Source: Nocardioides pini (lineage in GTDB: Bacteria > Actinomycetota > Actinomycetes > Propionibacteriales > Nocardioidaceae). From it: a stretch of 64,000 nt of DNA. The first letter of the stretch is position 1, and every line of letters begins with the position of its first letter. The position numbers were made by a program, and so were the translations under genes. Shown here piece by piece: positions 54,913 through 61,976 of the stretch. The notes under the pieces are model-generated. The model searched no databases and was not told where the DNA came from. It worked only from the letters and a program-made list of their open reading frames with translations. The stretch lies in NCBI RefSeq assembly GCF_026712185.1, contig NZ_JAPPUX010000004.1:310001-374000 (forward strand), read 5' to 3'.

Positions 54913-55263
54913 TCATGAGCTGCGTGCTCCAGTTTCTGGTCGGTGCTGCGGTGAATCGGACTGGTGGATCTCGGCGAGGCGGTCGAGGTGGTCAGCCACC
55001 GGCGCCGTGCTGAGCCCCTCGCCCGAGCGGAGGGCCCGGGGAAACGCTCGGCGTCGCACCGCGAGCTGCCAGCACTCGGGCGTGGGGTGGACGTGCGCCC
55101 CGCGGCCGGGTGCCCTGCGATCCGGATCGGGCACCAGGGCGGGTCTGCCCCCGGCGTCCGAGCCTGCGACCACGCGCAGCAACTCGCTCGCAGCAGCCCT
55201 GGTCCGGCAACCCACACAGGTCCGGACGGGTCCGGGCGCAGGGGTGTCAGACGTGGTGGCCAC
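54913..55263 (-). CDS. ylxR: YlxR-family RNA-binding protein (DUF448)
   Basis: 116 residues. CVGCRTRA near the N terminus and [18 protein letters not shown] are YlxR hallmarks. Placed between nusA and infB as in most bacteria. GTG 55263 has GGAGG upstream; an open extension to 55302 is antisense-like. In other bacteria YlxR affects RNase P or transcription; role here is inferred. Confidence 0.9.
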   Translation of the reverse strand: MATTSDTPAPGPVRTCVGCRTRAAASELLRVVAGSDAGGRPALVPDPDRRAPGRGAHVHPTPECWQLAVRRRAFPRALRSGEGLSTAPVADHLDRLAEIHQSDSPQHRPETGARSS

Positions 55264-55324
55264 TGACCTCCACTCTAGCCGGTGTGGCCAGAGGTACACC
55301 AACTGACAGCCGTCGGTCGCCCCG

Positions 55325-56302
55325 TCACTCGGGGGTCGGGGCCTCGTCGGACCTGATGTCGATGCGCCAGCCGGTGAGCCGGGCGGCGAGGCGGGCGTTC
55401 TGCCCCTCCTTGCCGATGGCCAGGGAGAGCTGGTAGTCCGGCACGACCACCCGGCACGAGCGCGCCGCCAGGTCGACGATCTCCACCGCGTTCACCCGGG
55501 CCGGCGACAGCGCGTGCGCGACCAGCTCGGCAGGGTCCTCGGCCCAGTCGACGATGTCGATCTTCTCGCCGTGCAGCTCGCTCATCACGTTGCGCACGCG
55601 CTGGCCCATCGGACCGATGCAGGCGCCCTTGGCGTTGACGCCCGCGACGGTCGAGTGGACCGCGATCTTGGTGCGGTGTCCGGCCTCGCGGGCGATCGCG
55701 GCGACCTCGACGGTGCCGTCGGCGATCTCGGGCACCTCGAGCGCGAAGAGCTTCTTCACCAGGGTGGGGTGGGACCGCGACAGGGTGATCTGGGGGCCGC
55801 GCATGCCCTTGCGGACCGACGTGACCAGGCACTTGATGCGCTCTCCGTGGACGTACTTCTCCCCCGGCACGCGCTCGCTGACCGGCAGGACCGCCTCGAT
55901 CTTGCCGAGGTCGACCATCACGTCGTCGGGGTTGCGCCCCTGCTGGATGATGCCGGAGATGATGTCGCCCTCCTTGCCGGAGAACTCGCCGAACTTGATC
56001 TCGTCCTCGGCGTCGCGCAGCCGCTGGAGCATGACCTGCTTGGCGGTCGTCGCGGCGATCCGGCCGAACCCCTGGGGCGTGTCGTCGTACTCCGGGCCGG
56101 CCGTGCCGTCCTCGTCGAGCTCGCGCGCCCACACGGTGACGTGACCGGTCTTGCGGTCCAGCTCCACCCGCGCGGGGTGCGACGACTCGGTGGCGCGCTG
56201 GTAGGCGGTGAGCAGGGCCTGCTCGATGGCCTCGGCCAGCACCTCGAAGGAGATCTCCTTCTCCCGCTCCAGCATGCGCAGGATGCTCAGGTCGATGTCC
56301 AT
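55325..56302 (-). CDS. nusA: Transcription termination/antitermination factor NusA
   Basis: 325 residues, the actinobacterial short form: N-terminal RNA polymerase-binding domain (about 1-115), S1 (about 120-190), two KH domains (about 195-318), and no C-terminal acidic repeats. Motifs [13 protein letters not shown] and [18 protein letters not shown] are clear. Its ATG overlaps the rimP stop by one base. Confidence 0.95.
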   Translation of the reverse strand: MDIDLSILRMLEREKEISFEVLAEAIEQALLTAYQRATESSHPARVELDRKTGHVTVWARELDEDGTAGPEYDDTPQGFGRIAATTAKQVMLQRLRDAEDEIKFGEFSGKEGDIISGIIQQGRNPDDVMVDLGKIEAVLPVSERVPGEKYVHGERIKCLVTSVRKGMRGPQITLSRSHPTLVKKLFALEVPEIADGTVEVAAIAREAGHRTKIAVHSTVAGVNAKGACIGPMGQRVRNVMSELHGEKIDIVDWAEDPAELVAHALSPARVNAVEIVDLAARSCRVVVPDYQLSLAIGKEGQNARLAARLTGWRIDIRSDEAPTPE

Positions 56303-56790
56303 CAGTCGTCCTTCTTCTCGGTCTTGCGGTTGAACTCGATCTGCACGAGCGCCTTGGCCACGTCGGCGTAGGCGAGCTCGTGCTGCGTGCCGGACACGTC
56401 GAGGGTCACCGACTCCTCCGACGAGGTCAGGATGCGGCCGGTCAGGCTCGACCCGTCGGTGAGCGTGGCCTTGACGAGGCGGTCCTCGTTGCGCCGCCAG
56501 TGGCGCGGCAGGGTGAGGGGCCGGTCGACACCGCGGGAGGTGACCTCGAGGGTGTACGGCATCTCGCCCATCACGTCGGACTCGTCGAGCACCCGCGAGA
56601 CCTCGCGCGTCGCGTCGGCGACGTCGTCGAGGGTGACCCCGCCGTCCTTGTCGACGGCGACGCGCAGGACCCGGCGCTTGCCGGCCGGGGTGACCTCGAC
56701 GGCCTCGACATCGAGCCCCATGGCTCGCAAGGGGTCGACCAGCTCCGCCTCGATGCGGTCCCGGGTGGCGTCCTGGTGGGGAGTGCTCAT
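56302..56790 (-). CDS. rimP: Ribosome maturation factor RimP
   Basis: 162 residues. Needed for 30S assembly. N-terminal alpha/beta domain with [13 protein letters not shown] and [10 protein letters not shown]-terminal SH3-like domain with [22 protein letters not shown] lies 8 nt before the ATG. First gene of rimP-nusA-ylxR-infB. Confidence 0.94.
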   Translation of the reverse strand: MSTPHQDATRDRIEAELVDPLRAMGLDVEAVEVTPAGKRRVLRVAVDKDGGVTLDDVADATREVSRVLDESDVMGEMPYTLEVTSRGVDRPLTLPRHWRRNEDRLVKATLTDGSSLTGRILTSSEESVTLDVSGTQHELAYADVAKALVQIEFNRKTEKKDD

Positions 56791-56894
56791 CGGGTTGCGA
56801 CCTCCTTGTGTAGTTGTCCGAGGACCACGATAGCGGCCCTCGCCCGAGCCGCGACAACCACCGGTGACCGGTCCGGACCGGACCAGGGGGCGGC

Positions 56895-56900
56895 TAGGGT
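56895..56900 (+). promoter_or_regulatory. -10 box TAGGGT of the lipoprotein gene (leaderless)
   Basis: TAGGGT, 6 nt, GTG 56907; no ribosome-binding site. Confidence 0.55.
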
Positions 56901-56906
56901 CAGGGG

Positions 56907-57422
56907 GTGCCCGGACGCCCGCTGACCCGTCGTACGACGGTGGGCATGGCGCTCCTCGCACCCTGGGCGGTGACCGCCTGCGACATCGACCCGCCGGCTC
57001 GCAGCGACGGTTCCACCGACTCCGAGCCGCCCCCGCCGGAGGACTCGGAGCACGTGACCGCGGTCGTCGTGGCGCTGGTCCGCGCCCGCTCGGTCGTGGA
57101 GGCCGCCACCCTCTCGGTCCCCGGGCTGACGCCCGTGCTGGAGCCGGTGGCGACCGCGCACGCCGCACACCTCGAGGTGCTGGCGGGTGCGGTCCCCGAC
57201 GCGGACGTGCCGACCACGGCGCCGCCCCGGGTCCCCGCCGACCGGGCCCGGGCCCTGGCTGCGGTGCGGCGCTCGGAGCAGCGCCTGCTGCGCGAGGTGC
57301 GCGCCCGGTGCGTCGCCGCGGCCAGCGGCGACCTCGCGCGCGTGCTGGCGAGCGTGGCTGCGTCCACCGCCCAGCACGGCGCCGCGCTCGCCGACCCGCC
57401 GGCCGGAGGCGACGTGACATGA
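56907..57422 (+). CDS. Small lipoprotein, Rv2843-like position
   Basis: 171 residues. Signal peptide ends in lipobox VTAC with Cys25, followed by an acidic Pro-rich linker and an Ala-rich helical domain (about 50-160) with an intact stop. Function unknown. Divergent from rimP and coupled to the ferritin-like gene by ATGA, the same place as M. tuberculosis Rv2843-Rv2844. Confidence 0.75.
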   Translation: MPGRPLTRRTTVGMALLAPWAVTACDIDPPARSDGSTDSEPPPPEDSEHVTAVVVALVRARSVVEAATLSVPGLTPVLEPVATAHAAHLEVLAGAVPDADVPTTAPPRVPADRARALAAVRRSEQRLLREVRARCVAAASGDLARVLASVAASTAQHGAALADPPAGGDVT

Positions 57423-57853
57423 GCGTCCTCGACGCCCTGCAGGCGACCCTCGCCGACGAGCACGCTGCCCTCTACACCTACGGCGTCCTCGGCGCGCGGA
57501 CCTCGCAGGCCAGCTCGCCCGCGCTCTTCGAGACGCTGACGGCCGGCTACCGCCGCCACCGGGCACGGCGCGACCAGCTGCAGCTCATGGTGCGCGACGC
57601 GGGCGGCGACCCGGTCGCGGCCGAGCCGGCCTACGACCTCGACGGCTCGCTGCTCCGTCCGCCGCAGCTCGAGCGAGCCGCGGCCGACCTCGAGGCCTCG
57701 AGTGTCGAGATGCTGCTCGCCCTCGTCGCGCAGTCGACGGGCGCCGTGCGGGAGTGGGCGCTCACCGAGGCGACCTGGTCGGCGGTGCACCGCCTCCGGC
57801 TCGGCGAGGTCGCCGAGACGTGGCCGGGCGCTCCCGAGCTCGACCGGGCCTGA
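57419..57853 (+). CDS. DUF4439 ferritin-like protein
   Basis: 144 residues, ferritin-like helical bundle of unknown role. The helix [15 protein letters not shown] (about 16-30) and [15 protein letters not shown] (about 43-57) contain the family's conserved Glu/His positions in part; whether metal binds is unclear. Coupled to the lipoprotein gene. Convergent with the HAD hydrolase gene across a 299-bp gap. Confidence 0.85.
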   Translation: MSVLDALQATLADEHAALYTYGVLGARTSQASSPALFETLTAGYRRHRARRDQLQLMVRDAGGDPVAAEPAYDLDGSLLRPPQLERAAADLEASSVEMLLALVAQSTGAVREWALTEATWSAVHRLRLGEVAETWPGAPELDRA

Positions 57854-58152
57854 GGGCCACGCCGAGGATCCTCCCCGACGGCCGCGTGCCGCCCCGTGCC
57901 CCGAGACAGGGAAGGCGGCCCGCGGCCTCAGCCCTTGGGAAAGTCCCGAGATCTCTCCCAAAGGCCGAGGACGCGGACCGCCAGTTGGGGTTGGTCAGCA
58001 TCACCCTGTGTCGCCCAACCTGTGGGGGTGGTGGAGCGACATGCACAATCATGCATTCGATCCGGGCCGCGGGAAAGTAGGATCCACTTGCATGTTCCTG
58101 CAACGCACGAAGTTGCAGAAGTCCCACGCTCAGGACGACGCCGGGCCCGTGC
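57854..58152. other. 299-bp convergent gap with clustered dyads
   Basis: No convincing gene. The right half holds three dyads: ATGCA-N6-TGCAT (58041-58056), TTGCA-N6-TGCAA (58088-58103) and CTGCAAC-N7-GTTGCAG (58098-58118), the last two overlapping a minus-strand promoter candidate. Local composition is less GC-rich than the flanking genes. Confidence 0.55.
58074..58103 (-). promoter_or_regulatory. Orphan promoter candidate (TTGCAG - 18 bp - TACTTT)
   Basis: -35 TTGCAG (58103-58098) and -10 TACTTT (58079-58074) on the minus strand would drive transcription into the convergent gap, away from the HAD gene, with no annotated gene to express. Confidence 0.4.
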
Positions 58153-58878
58153 TCAGGAGGCGCCGAGCCGTCGTACGACCGCGGGGACCTCGCGCAGGGA
58201 CGTGATCGTCGCGTCCGGCTCTCCCTCGGTGTGGCCGACCTGGCTTGCGGGGATCGAGGAGTGCGGGACGTGGATCGCCCGCATCCCGGCGTGGTGGGCG
58301 CCCCACACGTCGTCGAAGAGCCGGTCCCCCACGTAGACGCACGCGGCCGGGTCGCTCACCCCGACGGCCTCCATCGCCGCCCGGAAGGCCAGCGGCGAGG
58401 GCTTCGTCCACGGGACCTCGCTGGTGTAGACGTCGCCGTCCACCAGGTCGTACACCCCGTCGCGCTCGAAGAAGCCGACGTGCCACTCCCGCGGCCAGAT
58501 GGTGTTGGACAGCACGCCCACCTTCACCCCCGACGCGCGCAGCTCCTCCCACATGGGCCGCACCTCCGGGTCGGTCAGCGTGTGCGGCTCCCAGAACTCG
58601 TAGTAGGCGGCCAGCAGGTCGGGGTCGTGGTCGAGACCGGCCTCGAGGAAGAGGTCGGCGATGGTGGCGCTCTGCTGGTGGTCGCGGCTGCGCCCCCAGA
58701 TGACGTCACCGGCGCGGTGCAGGCGCTCCGCGTGGGCATGGTGGTCGTCGTCCGGCGAGGGCGTACGACGTACGGCCTGGGCGAGCGCCACCGACTCGGC
58801 GTGGAAGTCCACGTCGTGCCAGCGCGTCAGGGTGCCGCCCCAGTCGAAGATGACCGCCTCGATGCGCACGCGAGTCAT
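58153..58878 (-). CDS. HAD-superfamily hydrolase
   Basis: 241 residues. Motif I is FDWGGTL (11-17) with nucleophile Asp12 but Gly where the second acid/base Asp usually sits; motif II is VGVLSNT, motif III KPSPLAF, motif IV YVGDRLFDDV. The missing second Asp is a subfamily feature I have seen rarely, and it may change the reaction. Start ATG 58878 is 5 bp after the proS stop. Substrate unknown. Confidence 0.87.
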   Translation of the reverse strand: MTRVRIEAVIFDWGGTLTRWHDVDFHAESVALAQAVRRTPSPDDDHHAHAERLHRAGDVIWGRSRDHQQSATIADLFLEAGLDHDPDLLAAYYEFWEPHTLTDPEVRPMWEELRASGVKVGVLSNTIWPREWHVGFFERDGVYDLVDGDVYTSEVPWTKPSPLAFRAAMEAVGVSDPAACVYVGDRLFDDVWGAHHAGMRAIHVPHSSIPASQVGHTEGEPDATITSLREVPAVVRRLGAS

Positions 58879-58883
58879 GTGCG

Positions 58884-60674
58884 TCAGCTGCGGACGATCT
58901 CGGTGATCCGCGCGACCGCGGAGCCGACCGCCACGTCCTCGCGCTCGCCGCTGCGGCGGTCGCGGACCTCGACGTTGCCGTCGGCCAGGCCGCGTCCCAC
59001 GGTGACGATCGTCGGCACGCCGATGAGCTCGGCGTCCTTGAACTTCACGCCGGGGCTGACCTTGCCGGCGCGGTCGTCGAGGATCACCTCGACGCCGGCG
59101 GCCTTGAGGTCCTGGGCGAGCTGCTCGGCGGCCGAGAAGATCGCCTCGTCCTTGCCCGCGGCGACGACGTGGACGTCTGCGGGGGCGACGTTGCGCGGCC
59201 AGCACAGCCCGAGGTCGTCGAGCGTGCCCTCGGCGATGGCAGCCACGGCGCGGGACGGACCGATGCCGTAGGAGCCCATGGTGACCGTCACGAGCTTGCC
59301 GTTCTCGTCGAGCACCTTGAGGCCGAGCGCGTCGGCGTACTTGCGGCCGAGCTGGAAGATGTGGCCCATCTCGACACCGCGGGCGGACTCGAGGACACCG
59401 TCGTCGCCCCTGAGCGAGCACTGCGGGCAGGCGTCCCCGTCGCGCACGTCGGCGGCCTCGATGGTGCCGTCGGGTGTGAAGTCCCGGCCCACGACGAGGT
59501 CGAGGACGTGGGAGCCCGGCACGTTGGCGCCGGTGACCCAGCGGGTGCCCTCCACGACCCGGGGGTCGACGAGGTAGCGGATGCCGGACTTGGACTCCTC
59601 CCCCAGCACCTCGGGACCGATGTAGCCCTTGACCAGGGCGGGGTACCTCGCCATCTCGGCCTCGTCCATGGCCTCGACCTCGATCGGCTCGAGCTGGCCC
59701 TCGAGGCGCTTCTGGTCGACCTCGCGGTCACCGGGCACGCCGATCGCGAGCGGCTCGCGGGTGCCGTCGGGGTGCTTGAGGACGACGAGGACGTTCTTGA
59801 GGGTGTCGCCCGCGGCCCACGGGCGGTCGGCGCGGGGGTGGGCCTCGTTGAGGTGCGAGACCAGCGTGTCGATGGTCGGGGTGTCGGGGGTGTCCTCGGC
59901 GTGGGCGGCGGGCGCGTCGTCGTACGGCAGCGCGGGCGGCGCGGGCACGGTGACGGCCTCGACGTTGGCGGCGTAGTCGCAGTGCGTGCAGCGCACGTAG
60001 GTGTCCTCGCCCACCTCGGCCTTGGCGAGGAACTCCTCGCTCGCCGAGCCGCCCATCGCTCCCGAGGTGGCCTTGACGATGACGTACTCGAAGCCGAGCC
60101 GGTCGAAGATGCGGATGTAGGCGTTGCGGTGCTGCTGGTAGGACTCCTCGAGCCCGGCGTCGTCGACGTCGAAGGAGTAGGAGTCCTTCATGACGAACTC
60201 GCGACCGCGCAGCAGGCCGGCGCGCGGACGCGCCTCGTCGCGGTACTTGTTCTGGATCTGGTAGATCGAGAGCGGCAGGTCCTTGTAGGACGAGTAGAGG
60301 TCCTTCACCACCAGGGTGAACATCTCCTCGTGGGTGGGGCCGAGCAGGTAGTCGGCGCCCTTGCGGTCCTGCAGCCGGAAGATGTTGGGGCCGTAGTCGG
60401 CCCACCGCCCGGTCGCCTCGTAGGGCTCCTTGGGCAGCAGCGCGGGGAACGACAGCTCCTGGGCGCCGATCTCGTCCATCTCCTCGCGGATGATCGCCTC
60501 GATCCGGCGCAGGACGCGCAGGCCCAGCGGCAGCCAGGTGTAGATGCCGGGTGCGGCGCGGCGGATGTAGCCCGCGCGGACGAGAAGCTTGTGGCTCGGC
60601 ACCTCGGCGTCGTTCGGGTCGTCGCGCAGCGTGCGCACGAACAGGGTCGACATGCGGAGGAGGCGGCCAGTCAT
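58884..60674 (-). CDS. proS: Prolyl-tRNA synthetase
   Basis: 596 residues, bacterial type with an editing (INS) domain. Class II motifs: motif 2 region [16 protein letters not shown] (about 149-164), motif 3 [16 protein letters not shown] (about 460-475), then the anticodon-binding domain. YbaK-like insertion spans about 225-385. The ATG lies 7 nt from a TATCGT box (leaderless). Convergent order proS-HAD and divergent from the secreted-protein gene. Confidence 0.96.
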   Translation of the reverse strand: MTGRLLRMSTLFVRTLRDDPNDAEVPSHKLLVRAGYIRRAAPGIYTWLPLGLRVLRRIEAIIREEMDEIGAQELSFPALLPKEPYEATGRWADYGPNIFRLQDRKGADYLLGPTHEEMFTLVVKDLYSSYKDLPLSIYQIQNKYRDEARPRAGLLRGREFVMKDSYSFDVDDAGLEESYQQHRNAYIRIFDRLGFEYVIVKATSGAMGGSASEEFLAKAEVGEDTYVRCTHCDYAANVEAVTVPAPPALPYDDAPAAHAEDTPDTPTIDTLVSHLNEAHPRADRPWAAGDTLKNVLVVLKHPDGTREPLAIGVPGDREVDQKRLEGQLEPIEVEAMDEAEMARYPALVKGYIGPEVLGEESKSGIRYLVDPRVVEGTRWVTGANVPGSHVLDLVVGRDFTPDGTIEAADVRDGDACPQCSLRGDDGVLESARGVEMGHIFQLGRKYADALGLKVLDENGKLVTVTMGSYGIGPSRAVAAIAEGTLDDLGLCWPRNVAPADVHVVAAGKDEAIFSAAEQLAQDLKAAGVEVILDDRAGKVSPGVKFKDAELIGVPTIVTVGRGLADGNVEVRDRRSGEREDVAVGSAVARITEIVRS

Positions 60675-60681
60675 GTGCGCA

Positions 60682-60687
60682 ACGATA
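60682..60687 (-). promoter_or_regulatory. -10 box TATCGT of proS (leaderless)
   Basis: TATCGT on the minus strand, 7 nt, ATG 60674; no ribosome-binding site. Confidence 0.55.
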
Positions 60688-60754
60688 GGGGTGGGCCTCG
60701 CGGCACCGCGAACCAGATTCGTCCGTGGTCACGGGCAACCTGCGCGCGGGGCAC

Positions 60755-60780
60755 GACGTCTCCTCCAGGAGGAGCACGTC
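60755..60780. promoter_or_regulatory. Dyad upstream of the secreted-protein gene
   Basis: GACGT and CTCCTCC face GGAGGAG and ACGTC around a 1-nt centre, a 12-bp-per-arm dyad with one bulge. It lies 25 bp before ATG 60806 and may be a repressor operator. Confidence 0.45.
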
Positions 60781-60805
60781 TCAGGGTGACCACAGGGGGA
60801 CCGCC

Positions 60806-61777
60806 ATGCGCAGCACCATCACCACCGCACTCGCCGCCGGTGTCGTGGCGACCGCCGCACTCGTCGTACCGGCCGCGGCCGCCGCTCCGACCGTCGACCT
60901 GCAGCCGCAGGCGTTGGCCCGCGGCGCCGACATCGCCGTCCCGCACGTGGAGGACGGTGTCCTCGTCGACGGGGAGCGCCGCATCGAGCTGCCGGGCACG
61001 GACGGGAAGGTCCTCGGCGCGTCGGGGGTCGCCTGGGTCGCCGCGACCTGGACGAACAACCGGGTCGGCGAGCAGCGGCGCGCCCGGATCGTGCGGGTCG
61101 AGCCCGACGGGGCGGTGCGCACGGTCTTCGTCGGCTTCGAGTCGCGCTGGGCGCTGCTCAGCGAGGACGGCTCGCGACTGGTGACGACGGCGGAGTCCGG
61201 CTTTCGCAGGACGGCGGTCACGGTGCGGTCAGCGACCGACGGCTCCGAGGTCCGCAGCCGGGTCTTCGACGGCTGGCCCCAGGCCGTCACGGCCGACGGA
61301 CGCAAGGTCGTGGTGCAGACGATGCGACGCACCGTGCTGTGGCGCGTCGGGCCGGACCGCGTCCGGACCGTGACGCGCGATGCCGCCGGCGCCGTCAGCA
61401 TCGAGCACGACCTGCTCGCCACCTCCACCGACGACCCCTACGTCGGGGGGTGCACGCGTCTGGTCCGGTTGAGCGACCCGGGCACGACGGTGTGGCGGTC
61501 CTGCAAGGAGCGCGTCGCCGCCATCTCGCCCGACGGCACACAGCTGCTGACCTTCCACATCCTCACCGACGGCGTGGGCCCGGGCAGGATCACCCTGCGC
61601 ACCCTCCGCGGGAAGCGGCTGGCCACCTGGACGACCGGGTGGTTCAACGGCTGGCAGTGGGAGTCGCCCGGGACGGTGCTGCTCGAGGTGAACGGCACGC
61701 GCAGGGCCTCGACCGTGCGCTGCACGCTCTCGCAGTGCGAGAACGCCACCGACCCGGTCAAGGTCACGCCGCCCTGA
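60806..61777 (+). CDS. Secreted protein of unknown function
   Basis: 323 residues with a Sec-type signal peptide (1 to about 28, AAAA-AP cut region). The rest is a repeated beta-rich chain with WD/YncE-like strand rhythm (DGSRLVTTAESG, DGRKVVVQTM, DGTQLLTFHI), suggesting a beta-propeller. Four cysteines in the last third (GGC, SCK, RCTLSQC) could form disulfides. GGGGGA precedes the ATG. Not recognised as a named family. Confidence 0.72.
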   Translation: MRSTITTALAAGVVATAALVVPAAAAAPTVDLQPQALARGADIAVPHVEDGVLVDGERRIELPGTDGKVLGASGVAWVAATWTNNRVGEQRRARIVRVEPDGAVRTVFVGFESRWALLSEDGSRLVTTAESGFRRTAVTVRSATDGSEVRSRVFDGWPQAVTADGRKVVVQTMRRTVLWRVGPDRVRTVTRDAAGAVSIEHDLLATSTDDPYVGGCTRLVRLSDPGTTVWRSCKERVAAISPDGTQLLTFHILTDGVGPGRITLRTLRGKRLATWTTGWFNGWQWESPGTVLLEVNGTRRASTVRCTLSQCENATDPVKVTPP

Positions 61778-61833
61778 TCACACGACCCGGGGTCGATCCC
61801 CCGCTCGCCGCGCTCCCGGCGCACGGCCCGGGT

Positions 61834-61884
61834 GTGGCGGCAGATCGCAACCGACGGACTCCTCCACCTCCGATGTGCCGCCAC
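61834..61884. repeat. Inverted-repeat element D1, family 1
   Basis: Arms GTGGCGGCAGATCG (61834-61847) and CGATGTGCCGCCAC (61871-61884); one mismatch at the C/G-variable position. In the gap between convergent genes. Confidence 0.82.
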
Positions 61885-61906
61885 CCCAACGGCGGTCAGT
61901 CCTGGG

Positions 61907-61959
61907 GGTGGCGGCAGATCGCAACCGACAGGCCCGTCCCTGTGCGGTGTGCCGCCACC
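61907..61959. repeat. Inverted-repeat element D2, family 1
   Basis: Left arm GGTGGCGGCAGATCGCA from 61907 and right arm TGCGGTGTGCCGCCACC ending at 61959; two mismatches. Its left arm shares CGGCAGATCGCAACCGAC with D1, so D1 and D2 look like a tandem duplication. Confidence 0.82.
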
Positions 61960-61976
61960 GCGCAGCGACAGCGCCT

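Noticed and set aside
57762..58052. 96-codon minus-strand frame after the orphan promoter candidate
   Set aside because: Overlaps the ferritin-like gene antisense, no ribosome-binding site, no recognisable motif.
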